From: a virus
Strand: one strand, 5' to 3'
DNA length: 64,000 nt
Virus record (IMG/VR): IMGVR_UViG_3300036861_001106
Location: 1 to 64,000 of that record
Part shown: in pieces, positions 1-6,353 of the stretch
Numbering within the stretch: position 1 is the stretch's first letter
Layout: every line of letters starts with the position of its first letter
Position numbers and translations under genes: made by a program
The notes under the pieces: model-generated
Seen by the model: only the letters and a program-made list of their open reading frames with translations
Database searches by the model: none
Told to the model about the DNA's origin: nothing

Positions 1-101
1 GGACCAGGGGGGGGGAGGCGGGGCCGGGTGGGGTGCGTCCTGAGTCCGATTGAAATCCTGGAACTTTTCAGTCCACGGCTCCACGTTTCTATCGGAACAT
101 C

Positions 102-130
102 TTGCCTTGCACCGACTATTATGGTATACT
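102..130 (+). promoter_or_regulatory. Promoter of the HNH gene (leaderless)
   Basis: A -35 box TTGCCT at 102-107 and a -10 box TATACT at 125-130 are separated by 17 bases. Only six bases separate the -10 box from the ATG at 137, so the predicted transcript starts at or next to the start codon and has no room for a ribosome-binding site. This layout also decides the start of the downstream gene. Confidence 0.7.
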
Positions 131-136
131 CTAATC

Positions 137-670
137 ATGGACAAGCAGAAGTATGTGAAGCGCTTTCTTGGGCGGATCGTGAGGGTCGCGCCACCGGCGG
201 AGGTGCGTGGCAGGGTGCAGGGTGCGTGCTGGCGGTACGATGGGAGTGCCTGCGGTTCTGGCGGGGCCTACCGGCAGGCCTTCTTCGAGGGCCGGAAGCA
301 GATGGCGCACCGGATCATGTGGAAGCTGTTCATTGACGCAGACCTTCCGGACGAGGACGACCTCGACCACCTGTGCCGCACCCCCGCCTGCGTGAACCCG
401 GCACACCTCGACCCGGTGCCGCACTGGCTGAACATGCACCGGAGCCCCACCCACTTTACGGGGGTCAACGCGGCCAGGATGCACTGCCCGGCGGGGCACC
501 TCTACGACGCGGCGAACACCCACGTCACGCGCGGTGGGGGTCGTGTCTGTCGGGCGTGCCGTGACGCGCGGGTGCGGGAGTACATGCGGCGGCACCCTGA
601 CGCCAACCGGGCGGCGTGTCAGCGGTACCAGGAGAAGAAGCGGCAGCAGCAGCGTGCGGGGGGCAGCTAG
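137..670 (+). CDS. HNH endonuclease, probably a homing type
   Basis: Predicted HNH nuclease of about 177 residues. The core runs through DLDHLCR, CVNPAHL and a second Cys pair (MHCPAGH, VCRACR), the usual layout of phage HNH proteins with a beta-beta-alpha metal fold and a structural zinc. The ATG at 137 was chosen because a promoter -10 box ends six bases upstream; the open frame extends further left but would start inside the promoter. The C-terminal tail is Arg/Gln-rich. It resembles the HNH gene at 12699, and such genes usually act as selfish elements. It ends against the convergent gene at 667-876. The target site cannot be read from the sequence. Confidence 0.85.
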   Translation: MDKQKYVKRFLGRIVRVAPPAEVRGRVQGACWRYDGSACGSGGAYRQAFFEGRKQMAHRIMWKLFIDADLPDEDDLDHLCRTPACVNPAHLDPVPHWLNMHRSPTHFTGVNAARMHCPAGHLYDAANTHVTRGGGRVCRACRDARVREYMRRHPDANRAACQRYQEKKRQQQRAGGS

Positions 671-876
671 CGGTACGGCGGTCTCAGTCCCAGGCGGGCC
701 AGGCACGCATCGCACACGTAGCGCTTGTGCACGCCGCTCTGCCAGCGGTAGTTCTTGTGCTGCACAAGCCTCCACCCTGGCTCTGCCCGGCCGTCGCAGT
801 CGTCGCAGGGCCCGCTGACCTCCGCCGGGCCCTCACAGTGCCAGGTCGGCGCGGTCCAGACTCTTCCTCGTGCCAT
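667..876 (-). CDS. Small Cys-rich protein, putative zinc ribbon
   Basis: A 69-residue protein with one CDDC pair and a second pair CDAC, suggesting a single zinc site. The ATG at 876 has GAGG five bases upstream. The gene overlaps the end of the HNH gene by four bases tail to tail. It belongs to the style of small Cys-pair proteins that dominate the left arm. The function is unknown. Confidence 0.6.
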   Translation of the reverse strand: MARGRVWTAPTWHCEGPAEVSGPCDDCDGRAEPGWRLVQHKNYRWQSGVHKRYVCDACLARLGLRPPYR

Positions 877-1069
877 CTTCACCTCGGTGGGGGTAGGGGC
901 TGACTCTTCTGTCCTTTACCCCGCCCACCCCACGGCGGACAAGCTCCTCTATTTTCCTTCCAATGTATAGCAGATTCAGCGATAAGATTCACATGAGAAA
1001 AAGATTCAAGATTCAAGAATCATGAACCCAGGTTGCTTGTCGCGCAATCGAGGGTAGGAGGTGTTGCTG

Positions 1070-1489
1070 ATGATTGGACCGCTGGCTTGCTGTGCGTCTA
1101 GCTATGAGCGTTGCCGGACGTGCGGTGGGTTCATTGCCTACGAACACTGCGTTGACTGTGGGAGGGCTGCGCTGCCTGCTACCTCTGCGCCTGCTTCCTC
1201 GGCTGCTTCCTCGGCTGCTTCCTCGTCTGGCTCGCCAACTCAAGGGGGTGGCGTGGGCTCACCTGCTGTCTCGTCTGCGTGCCCGATGTGCGGGACGGCG
1301 GTGGTGGGGGCGTGCTGCCCGCGGTGTGGGCTGCCGGCTGCGGTGCCGCCTGCGCCGGCGGTGCCCACGGCGGGGGCTGCCCTGCCCGCGGCACAGGCTG
1401 CTGCCCCGGACGTCAGTGCCTGCTGTGGGGTGGCGTGGTTCCTGTGCGACGGGGTGCGGGTCTGTGAGGGGTGCAGGCTGCGGTGCTGA
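1070..1489 (+). CDS. Multi-zinc-ribbon protein with low-complexity linkers
   Basis: A protein of 139 residues with three Cys-rich modules: CRTCGG with CVDCG near the N-terminus, CPMCG with CPRCG in the middle, and a C-terminal module SACCGVAWFLCDGVRVCEGC. Ala/Ser-rich and Pro/Ala-rich linkers connect them. The C-terminal module recurs in the genes at 3538, 4615 and, degenerate, 5220. The ATG at 1070 follows TAGGAGGT at seven bases. Its stop codon lies inside the first copy of the tandem repeat at 1481-1722. It is the only rightward gene in a mostly leftward block. The function is unknown; nucleic-acid or protein binding is the usual role of such ribbons. Confidence 0.65.
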   Translation: MIGPLACCASSYERCRTCGGFIAYEHCVDCGRAALPATSAPASSAASSAASSSGSPTQGGGVGSPAVSSACPMCGTAVVGACCPRCGLPAAVPPAPAVPTAGAALPAAQAAAPDVSACCGVAWFLCDGVRVCEGCRLRC

Positions 1490-1554
1490 CAAAGAGAGCC
1501 CTGCGGCACCGGTGGTGCTGCAGGGCTGACGACAAGTGACGATCACGAAAGCAC
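1489..1554 (-). ncRNA. Candidate small RNA B (tandem unit 1)
   Basis: A predicted leftward transcript of about 66 nt starts near 1554, a few bases after the -10 box at 1561-1566, and ends after a hairpin at 1497-1527 (14 pairs on the plus strand, one mismatch when read on the minus strand) followed by CTCTTTGT. The 5' part differs from the neighbouring copy while the hairpin and tail are kept. No open reading frame of note lies inside. This is inference from promoter and terminator geometry. Confidence 0.5.
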
Positions 1555-1560
1555 AATCTG

Positions 1561-1591
1561 ATTCTACCGGGTTGGAGGCGCAGAGTGTCAA
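1561..1591 (-). promoter_or_regulatory. Leftward promoter of candidate small RNA B
   Basis: On the minus strand TTGACA (1586-1591) is followed by TAGAAT (1561-1566). The spacer is 19 bases, longer than the 17 of the sister promoter, so it may be weaker. Confidence 0.5.
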
Positions 1592-1611
1592 GTGCTTTAC
1601 CTCGGTGCTGA

Positions 1612-1675
1612 CAAAGAGAGAGCCCTGCGGTGCCTACAGCACCGCAGGGCTAACAAGAAGGTAAGCAGACGTGAT
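1612..1675 (-). ncRNA. Candidate small RNA A (tandem unit 2)
   Basis: A predicted leftward transcript of about 64 nt starts near 1675 and ends after a perfect 13-pair hairpin (arms 1621-1633 and 1639-1651, five-base loop) followed by CTCTCTTTGT. The stem differs from that of copy B at several positions but stays paired. It lies 41 bases past the stop of the last gene of the leftward operon and has its own promoter. Confidence 0.55.
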
Positions 1676-1681
1676 AGTCTG

Positions 1682-1710
1682 ATTCTACCGGGCTGGCGGT
1701 GGGTTGTCAA
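1682..1710 (-). promoter_or_regulatory. Leftward promoter of candidate small RNA A
   Basis: On the minus strand TTGACA (1705-1710) and TAGAAT (1682-1687) are separated by exactly 17 bases, a near-consensus sigma-70 promoter. It sits just past the stop codon of the gene at 1716-1865 and points away from any protein gene on that strand until 876. Confidence 0.7.
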
Positions 1711-1715
1711 GCGCC

Positions 1716-1865
1716 CTACTTCGGTGGGTAGCAGCCCCACCCGACGGTGGGGGCCTTCCGCGCCTCCAGCTCCTGGAGGGTGAGGTGGCGGGCCTCACCC
1801 TGCGCCTCCGCCGGCGGCGTGACCTGCCGCTCCCGGCGGAGGAGCTTGCGGAGTAGTGCTCTCAA
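1716..1865 (-). CDS. Small basic protein, function unknown
   Basis: A 49-residue reading frame, too short for usual ORF lists. TTG at 1865 has GGGAGG with a seven-to-eight-base gap; an in-frame GTG at 1874 is an alternative. The N-terminal half is Arg/Lys/Leu-rich and likely helical (LLRKLLRRER). It is the last protein gene of the leftward operon, 28 bases after the gene at 1894. No known domain is recognised. Confidence 0.5.
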   Translation of the reverse strand: MRALLRKLLRRERQVTPPAEAQGEARHLTLQELEARKAPTVGWGCYPPK

Positions 1866-1893
1866 GTGTCTCACCTCCCTTCCCCTTGACGTT

Positions 1894-2277
1894 TCACAAC
1901 CATGTTAGCATGCGCTGCCACCAGCTTCGCGGTGGGATGCGCGCGACGGCACACTGTGCCCCGTGCTCGCGCTGGTGGCGCACGACGCACGGGACGTGGC
2001 GCCCGACGAGGGTTCGGAGGTGCAGGGCGCTGGGGAGGTCCTCCGCGCTGACCTCCAGGGCCCAGCAGGCGAGGTGCTCAAGGTCGCTGCCGGGCGCGTA
2101 GTGGGGGGTCACCACCGCCGTGACGAGGCCGTGCGGCGTGCGGAGGGTCACACGGAGCCATGGGTCGAAGGGGCCGTTCTCCAGGTCGCTGAGGCCCTCG
2201 ACGGTGGCGGTGAACCGCCCAGCGGGGTGGAGGGTGGGGCCCCCGCGGCGGGCGTGGAGGAGGATGATGTCACGCAC
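1894..2277 (-). CDS. Hypothetical protein
   Basis: A protein of about 127 residues starting at GTG 2277, which overlaps the stop of the upstream gene (GTGCGTGA) and has GGAGG seven bases before it. The longer open frame to 2451 is rejected because it overlaps the upstream gene. The middle reads as a beta-rich domain (FTATVEGL, RVTLRTPHGLVTAVV) and the C-terminus is basic with a WWQRML end. I do not recognise the family. Confidence 0.6.
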   Translation of the reverse strand: MRDIILLHARRGGPTLHPAGRFTATVEGLSDLENGPFDPWLRVTLRTPHGLVTAVVTPHYAPGSDLEHLACWALEVSAEDLPSALHLRTLVGRHVPCVVRHQREHGAQCAVARIPPRSWWQRMLTWL

Positions 2278-2536
2278 TTTGGGCCTCCGTTGCTCCCCGC
2301 AGCGGTCGAAGTCCGGGCTCGTCCACCCGGTGCTGGTCGCCGCAGAAGGGGCAGTAGGCGGCCATGAGGACGGGGAGTGGCCTCCGTGGCCGCCTGTCCT
2401 TGTCGAGCTTGTAGAGTGGGACCTGGGTCCTGGGTGGTAGGTGCTGGCCACTCTTGAGGTCTAGCTCCAGGGGGATGTCGAGCCCAGCGTTGTGCTCGGC
2501 CAGGGCCTCGTTCATGCGGGTGATGCAGTCACACAC
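2270..2536 (-). CDS. Small zinc-binding phage protein (MCDCI type)
   Basis: An 88-residue protein beginning MCDCITRMNEALAEHN, a start seen in many small phage proteins, followed by a CPFCG pair near residue 62. GTG at 2536 overlaps the previous stop as GTGTGTGA and has GGAGG upstream. The N-terminal CxC and the later CxxC could form one zinc site. The function is unknown; it is translationally coupled to its neighbours. Confidence 0.7.
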   Translation of the reverse strand: MCDCITRMNEALAEHNAGLDIPLELDLKSGQHLPPRTQVPLYKLDKDRRPRRPLPVLMAAYCPFCGDQHRVDEPGLRPLRGATEAQSA

Positions 2537-2780
2537 TTTGTGCCTCCGGCTCGTCCTTCACCCCCTCCTCACGCACTGGTGTGACCCAGGAGGACAGGAA
2601 GGTGCCTCTGTCCCACATCTCGATCGGCTTCCAGTCGGGCCGTTCTGTCGCCATTTCCCGGAAGATGGCGCCACCGTGCCGCAGCACGCGGTAATGCCCC
2701 ATGACGTCGGTCTCGACGATGACCCATGGCTCCTTCGTCGAGTTGTAGGCTGCCAGTCGCCGCGCTCTCTCCAGGGTCAT
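2529..2780 (-). CDS. Hypothetical protein
   Basis: An 83-residue protein starting at ATG 2780 with GGAGG seven bases upstream. The ATG overlaps the stop of the HTH gene (ATGA). It has no Cys pairs and reads as a small mixed alpha/beta protein with several Trp residues. No family is recognised. Confidence 0.6.
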   Translation of the reverse strand: MTLERARRLAAYNSTKEPWVIVETDVMGHYRVLRHGGAIFREMATERPDWKPIEMWDRGTFLSSWVTPVREEGVKDEPEAQSV

Positions 2781-3070
2781 CTTGCGCCTCCGTCCAGGTT
2801 CTTCCGCGGGCGCCCACTCCGCGGCCTGTCCTGCAGTCCTGCCACCCCCTCCGCGTTGAACCGGCGGCACCACAGCCGCACGCCGGTGGGACTCAAGCGG
2901 AGCTGCTCGGCCACGTAGTGGGGACCTGCGCCGGCGGTGAGGAGGATGATGGCGCGGGCGCGGCGGCCCTGGCGGGTGTCCCTTGCCACTCCCTGGTCGT
3001 AGGCCAGTGCGTGCAGCTCGGTGCGCTCAGCCGTGGTGGGCTGGCGTGGGGTGATTCGTCGCTCGCTCAA
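2777..3070 (-). CDS. Helix-turn-helix DNA-binding protein
   Basis: A 97-residue protein carrying a homeodomain-like HTH: RRARAIILLTAGA, then YVAEQLRLSPTGVRLWCRRF, then GLQDRPRSGRPRK. This is the N-terminal DNA-binding layout of IS630-type transposases and related regulators, but no transposase catalytic domain follows, so a stand-alone regulator is more likely. Start TTG 3070 has CGGAGG upstream and overlaps the previous stop (TTGA). It is the only obvious regulator in this operon and could control the divergent promoters at 4373-4423. Confidence 0.75.
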   Translation of the reverse strand: MSERRITPRQPTTAERTELHALAYDQGVARDTRQGRRARAIILLTAGAGPHYVAEQLRLSPTGVRLWCRRFNAEGVAGLQDRPRSGRPRKNLDGGAR

Positions 3071-3252
3071 CTTGTTCCTCCGTCCGTCCGTGTCGTTGCT
3101 TTACCTGTCATGTTGCTCGGCGGCGCTGTCAACGCCTCAAACCCGTCACAGGCGCACCCCTCAACCTGGCACGGCTCAGCCACGTCATCGACGTCGTGCT
3201 CAAGCCACAGGTGGCCACAGTGGCACAGCTCAGCGTCAGCTTCCTTGTCCAC
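3067..3252 (-). CDS. Small Cys/His-rich protein
   Basis: A 61-residue protein with CHCGHLWLEH and CQVEGCAC, a zinc-site pattern found in many small actinophage-type proteins. GTG at 3252 has GAGGAGGAG five bases upstream and is preferred over a GTG at 3303 without such a site. The acidic N-terminus (VDKEADAEL) precedes the metal site. The function is unknown. Confidence 0.6.
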   Translation of the reverse strand: MDKEADAELCHCGHLWLEHDVDDVAEPCQVEGCACDGFEALTAPPSNMTGKATTRTDGGTS

Positions 3253-3263
3253 CTCGCTCCTCC

Positions 3264-3314
3264 TCACAGTCGTGGCTCCCGGTCGAGCCACCGGTCGATC
3301 CACTCACGGATCAT
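3264..3314 (-). CDS. Possible 16-residue peptide
   Basis: ATG 3314 opens a 16-codon frame (MIREWIDRWLDREPRL) that would form an amphipathic helix. GGGAGG lies upstream and the stop sits just before the next ribosome-binding site. It fits the packing of the operon, but its small size makes chance likely. Confidence 0.3.
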   Translation of the reverse strand: MIREWIDRWLDREPRL

Positions 3315-3369
3315 GGGGTGACGTCCTCCCTAGCGGGCAAGCCTCGTCAGAGTGGGGTCGCTCGCTCAT
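3304..3369 (-). CDS. Possible 21-residue peptide
   Basis: ATG 3369 overlaps the stop of the Cys-rich gene (CGATGA) and opens a 21-codon frame ending at 3304. It holds one Cys. Translational coupling is plausible; no function can be given. Confidence 0.3.
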   Translation of the reverse strand: MSERPHSDEACPLGRTSPHDP

Positions 3370-3518
3370 CGACAGGACGCCCTTCCCGAGCAGTCACAGC
3401 AGACGTGCTTCGGGGCACACCGCAGACAGACGAGTCTGCGACATTGTCCCTGGCACTTCACGGTCTTCTGTAGCTCAACGATGCGCTTGCAGCAGGAGCA
3501 CGGGACCGGTTCTTCCAT
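3366..3518 (-). CDS. Tiny Cys-rich protein
   Basis: A 50-residue protein with ten Cys, spaced CSCC, then CxxxC, then CLRC, then VCCDC, ending SCR. It is too short for usual ORF lists, but the dense Cys pattern and its place in the operon argue that it is real. It could bind one or two zinc ions. ATG 3518 has an AAAGAAAGGG purine tract upstream. Confidence 0.6.
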   Translation of the reverse strand: MEEPVPCSCCKRIVELQKTVKCQGQCRRLVCLRCAPKHVCCDCSGRASCR

Positions 3519-3537
3519 TGCACGCCCTTTCTTTCGG

Positions 3538-3930
3538 TCAGTCGTCCGTTTCCTTGCATGTCACTCTGCACTGCTCACAGTACCGGCGGCCGTCCGCCTC
3601 GAAGACCGGGGCCTTGCAGCAGGCGCTGGGCCCTGGCACCCAGTCAGCGTCACGGTGCCCGCAGGCGACGCAGTGCTTGGTGTGGAGGCTGAACCACTGC
3701 TCACCGCAGCGCGGGCAGTCGGCCTCCACGTTCAGGCTGCTGGGGTCGGCGCAGGTTGCGTGCACTGCCCCGTGCACCCACTCCCACCGCCGCGCGGTGG
3801 TGGGCGCCGCGAGGGTCGCGGCCAGCAGCAGCCGGTCACACCCGGCGCAGACGGCTCGCGCCTCCCAGGTGCTCGTGGCGCGGTTGCGGCCGCAGCACTC
3901 GCAGGTGCTCGTCGTGTCGCCCTCACTCAT
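3538..3930 (-). CDS. Zinc-ribbon protein with C-terminal CC-AP-DGR module
   Basis: A 130-residue protein with at least four Cys-pair knuckles: CECC near residue 10, CAGC, CPRCG with CVACG, and the C-terminal SACCKAPVFEADGRRYCEQC followed by RVTC. The last module closely matches those of the genes at 1070 and 4615. ATG 3930 has GGGAGGG upstream and overlaps the previous stop by eight bases. The function is unknown. Confidence 0.7.
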   Translation of the reverse strand: MSEGDTTSTCECCGRNRATSTWEARAVCAGCDRLLLAATLAAPTTARRWEWVHGAVHATCADPSSLNVEADCPRCGEQWFSLHTKHCVACGHRDADWVPGPSACCKAPVFEADGRRYCEQCRVTCKETDD

Positions 3931-4333
3931 CGTTGTTGCCCTCCCCGTGCGCGTTGCTCCTCGCTGCGAGGAGGTTCCCACACGCGCGGCACAGCAGGCT
4001 GCCTGCAGGGTGGCCGTGGCGGTCGGTGCGGGTGCGGTAGTAGTGTCCTCCCAGTACGTCCCCGCAGCGGGCGCACTGGAAACTCAGGCCCGGGGCTGCC
4101 GCCCTCGCTGCCGCCAGCTCGGCGAGTTGCTGGCGGATGGGGTGCGTCTCCCGCTCAAGGGCCGCGCGCACCGGGGCCTGCTGCGCGTTGGCGCAGTCCG
4201 TGCCCGCGATCTCCCTCGTCCTCGCGGCCCGCAGGCAGTACATGCAGCGGCAGGAGGTTCCCATTGTGCTACTTCTGCAGGTCTCGTGGCTCTCCCGCGG
4301 CCAGCGTTCCTCGGGCCAGTCGTGCATGCTCAT
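3923..4333 (-). CDS. First gene of the leftward operon, zinc-binding
   Basis: A 136-residue protein. An N-terminal CRCMYC cluster and a C-terminal ribbon (CARCGD, then CRACGN) flank a helical Arg/Ala/Glu-rich middle. ATG 4333 has GAGAGGGA upstream and lies about 40 bases after the leftward promoter at 4373-4401, making this the promoter-proximal gene. The function is unknown. Confidence 0.7.
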   Translation of the reverse strand: MSMHDWPEERWPRESHETCRSSTMGTSCRCMYCLRAARTREIAGTDCANAQQAPVRAALERETHPIRQQLAELAAARAAAPGLSFQCARCGDVLGGHYYRTRTDRHGHPAGSLLCRACGNLLAARSNAHGEGNNDE

Positions 4334-4372
4334 CGTTCCCTCTCGTTCGTCATCCTCGTTCCTCCTCGCCTT

Positions 4373-4401
4373 ATTCTACCGAAACTTTTGGCAGTTGACA
4401 A
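4373..4401 (-). promoter_or_regulatory. Leftward promoter of the zinc-ribbon operon
   Basis: On the minus strand TTGTCA (4396-4401) and TAGAAT (4373-4378) have a 17-base spacer. The -35 box overlaps the -35 box of the rightward promoter, so the two polymerases would compete. Confidence 0.8.
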
Positions 4402-4423
4402 GCCCCTGTCAAGTCGGTATCCT
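4395..4423 (+). promoter_or_regulatory. Rightward promoter of the 4.4 kb operon
   Basis: TTGACA (4395-4400) and TATCCT (4418-4423) have a 17-base spacer. The first gene starts at 4443 after GTAGGAGGT. The overlap with the leftward -35 makes this a natural two-way switch. Confidence 0.8.
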
Positions 4424-4442
4424 TCAGGTAGGAGGTGTGAAG

Positions 4443-4613
4443 ATGACGAACGACGAAGCAGGACGGCTGGCCGCCAAGTGGCTAGGTTCGAAGCACGAGG
4501 ACACTGGGTGGACCCCTGGCGACCTGCTCCTGCTGCAGCTCCTGGAGCAGGGTGAGCGGCTTCAGGCGCTGCTCGTGCTGATTGAGGCCCACCTTTCTGC
4601 CTGGAGGAGCTGA
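4443..4613 (+). CDS. Small helical protein, function unknown
   Basis: A 56-residue protein with a Leu-rich helical C-terminal half (LLLLQLLEQGERLQALLVL) that could form a coiled coil. ATG 4443 follows TAGGAGGTG. It is the first gene after the rightward promoter. No family is recognised. Confidence 0.6.
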   Translation: MTNDEAGRLAAKWLGSKHEDTGWTPGDLLLLQLLEQGERLQALLVLIEAHLSAWRS

Positions 4614-4614
4614 G

Positions 4615-5220
4615 GTGAGCCTCCCATGGACCATCAAGGAGCTTGAGGTCCCGTACACCAGCTACGGGGAGTGGCTGGCGTTGCAGCGCCAGGAGTTTTC
4701 GGAGGAGGAGACGATGGACGAGAAGCTTTCAACGGCGGACTTCTTGACGGCACAGCACGAGGCGCTGAAGCGGGCGGTGCAGGAGGTTGAGACCAGGGTT
4801 GAGTGGGATGGGGGCGGAATTAACGCCGTCCACACCAGAATCCCCCCGCAGCCCTTCAGTGCTGCCCAGGTGGAGGTGCTGCAGGAGCTGATTGACCAGG
4901 GCGTGGCGGCGCGCCTGCACGCCGTGGCCGCGGAGCTGCAGAAGCTTGGCGTCGGCTCGCTTGCGCTAGCAATCGAGGTGGCACTTAAGCGCGCACTGGT
5001 GGCGACCCAGGCTGCTCCGCAGGCCACTGGCGGCTGCAGGCGCTGTGGGGGTCCGGTTGGCACGGGCTATGACCTCTGCGGCGGGTGTGCCGTCAACCGG
5101 AGCATCAAGGACCCAGCGCCTGCCACCCTGTCAGCCCTCAGCCGCTGCTGCAGGGCGCCCATCGACCAGTGTGACGGGCGGCCCATGTGCACTGCGTGTC
5201 GCATGACTGGGAGGGTCTGA
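4615..5220 (+). CDS. Protein with C-terminal zinc modules
   Basis: A 201-residue protein. The first 140 residues are helical and acidic and may form a coiled coil. The C-terminal 60 residues hold CRRCGG, CGGC and then SRCCRAPIDQCDGRPMCTAC, the module shared with the genes at 1070 and 3538 on the other side of the divergent promoter. GTG 4615 has GGAGGAG six bases upstream, and the gene follows its neighbour by one base. The function is unknown. Confidence 0.65.
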   Translation: MSLPWTIKELEVPYTSYGEWLALQRQEFSEEETMDEKLSTADFLTAQHEALKRAVQEVETRVEWDGGGINAVHTRIPPQPFSAAQVEVLQELIDQGVAARLHAVAAELQKLGVGSLALAIEVALKRALVATQAAPQATGGCRRCGGPVGTGYDLCGGCAVNRSIKDPAPATLSALSRCCRAPIDQCDGRPMCTACRMTGRV

Positions 5221-5822
5221 TGGTCGACGTCAAGGTCATGGTTGAGACAGACTTCACCAGTGCAAGTCCTGCAGAGCGGGCTGGCGAGGCTGCGCTGCGG
5301 CGTGAGCTTGGCCTTGCAGTGCAGGTCCACGCGGCCTACCTGCAGGCTCGGGCTGACGAGCTGGTCAAGGCTGGGGAGAGCTTGCTGGCCAATTGGCTGC
5401 AGCAGGTGGCGGCCCAGTTCAAGCAGTGCGCCCCTCTCTTTCCCAGCGAGCGCCACGCTGAAGCGGCAGCTCACGTCGCCAGGGCGCTCGTTCAGGAACT
5501 CGGCGTGGACTGCGTCTGGTGCTCAGAGTGGGGTAATCGGTGGCAACTCGCCTCCCAGCGGGAGTTCAACCGCGAGACCGGGCGGTGGCGGTGTGCCTGC
5601 CCGGCACCCGTCGAGGAGGGGATTGAGGTATTACAGCAGACCATGGAGCGAGTGGACGCGGCCATGGAGCAAGTGGACACAGCCATTGAGGCAGCACAGC
5701 AGGCTGTGGAGTGGACCGTGGAGTGGAAGGCACCGTCTTGTGCCTGCCACGGTGTGCCGGCCTTTCAGGAGGGCGACGCCCGCTACTGCAGCGTGACGCG
5801 CCTGCGGTGCAAGTTGCGGTGA
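5220..5822 (+). CDS. Helical protein with degenerate Cys tail
   Basis: A 200-residue protein whose ATG overlaps the previous stop (TGATGG). It is mostly helical, with two Cys clusters (CVWC, CACPAP) and a C-terminus (CACHG, YCSV, RCKLR) that looks like a decayed copy of the CC-AP-DGR module of the previous gene. Tandem duplication followed by divergence is a fair reading. The function is unknown. Confidence 0.6.
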   Translation: MVDVKVMVETDFTSASPAERAGEAALRRELGLAVQVHAAYLQARADELVKAGESLLANWLQQVAAQFKQCAPLFPSERHAEAAAHVARALVQELGVDCVWCSEWGNRWQLASQREFNRETGRWRCACPAPVEEGIEVLQQTMERVDAAMEQVDTAIEAAQQAVEWTVEWKAPSCACHGVPAFQEGDARYCSVTRLRCKLR

Positions 5823-5980
5823 GCGTCACCGACTGGGCCGTGCTCGGTGTCATTGTCACGCTCCTGGTCCTGAAGCTTGTCGATTGCATTTATGGCAACC
5901 TTCAGGCCAGGCGGCGTGACAGGGCACTGCTGAAAGAAATGCATCGCTACCTCAGGGAGCATCCACGTGACGACACTTGA
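5819..5980 (+). CDS. Small single-pass membrane protein
   Basis: A 53-residue protein: a short N-terminus, one hydrophobic segment (WAVLGVIVTLLVLKLVDCIY), then a basic helical tail (QARRRDRALLKEMHRYL). The positive tail suggests a cytoplasmic C-terminus. GTG 5819 overlaps the previous stop (GTGA). It might be a holin-like or membrane-anchoring protein, but nothing in the sequence proves it. Confidence 0.55.
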   Translation: MSVTDWAVLGVIVTLLVLKLVDCIYGNLQARRRDRALLKEMHRYLREHPRDDT

Positions 5981-6293
5981 GTGGCGTTTCTTCCACTGCC
6001 GGGACGTCGAGGCTGCCGTCCGCTTCGCCGAGGCTGGGGGCGTCGCCGTGCACCACAACCGCTACTGCGGGGGGTGGGCCAACGATGGCTACTGTGCGCA
6101 CCTCTTCGCCCCCGACGAGGCCACCCTCCTGGCCGTTGGGGCCGAGCTGGGGCTGAAGCCGGAGTGGCTGCAGCGTGGCACGCCCATCTTCGGGGTGCCA
6201 GCCAGCGCACTCCACTTTGACCTCAAGGGCCTGCCCCTGCGAGTCGCCCTGGCGCGGTGTGGGGTCACCCTGCGGGAGCTGTTTCAAGATTGA
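5967..6293 (+). CDS. DUF4031-like protein
   Basis: A 108-residue protein. The stretch AHLFAPDEATLLAVGAELG with LKPEWLQRG and HFDLKG resembles DUF4031, in which a similar W-H-L, A-x-LGL, HYD pattern recurs in small phage and actinobacterial proteins. GTG 5967 overlaps the end of the membrane protein gene by 14 bases. The biochemical role of the family is not established. Confidence 0.55.
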   Translation: MTTLEWRFFHCRDVEAAVRFAEAGGVAVHHNRYCGGWANDGYCAHLFAPDEATLLAVGAELGLKPEWLQRGTPIFGVPASALHFDLKGLPLRVALARCGVTLRELFQD

Positions 6294-6318
6294 CGCGCGT
6301 CAACCTCGCCGCGCCCAC

Positions 6319-6347
6319 TTGCGGTTTGCGCCGCAGGTCGGTAGACT
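6319..6347 (+). promoter_or_regulatory. Rightward promoter
   Basis: TTGCGG (6319-6324) and TAGACT (6342-6347) are separated by 17 bases. The start point near 6354 lies about 90 bases before the next coding start, with two hairpins in between. Confidence 0.65.
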
Positions 6348-6353
6348 AGGGGT

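Larger units (their letters stand above)
1481..1722. repeat. Two tandem diverged repeat units of about 120 bases
   Basis: Unit 1 (1481-1600) and unit 2 (1601-1722) align along their length. Both begin with GGTGCTGACAAAGAGAG, contain a GC-rich hairpin starting GCCCTGC, then a variable stretch of about 27-30 bases, then TGATTCTACCGGG and TGTCAAG. Read on the minus strand each unit is a promoter followed by a short spacer, a hairpin and a T-rich tail. Unit 2 also takes in the end of the gene at 1716-1865, so the duplication probably began as a gene-end plus promoter cassette. Confidence 0.8.

Noticed and set aside
1-100. A gene in the G-rich left edge
   Set aside because: Open frames here are short, low-complexity and overlap the HNH promoter; nothing supports them.
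2726-4555. A 609-codon open frame on the plus strand
   Set aside because: It lies antisense to the packed leftward operon, is low-complexity in composition and has no ribosome-binding site. It is a by-product of GC-rich codon use.
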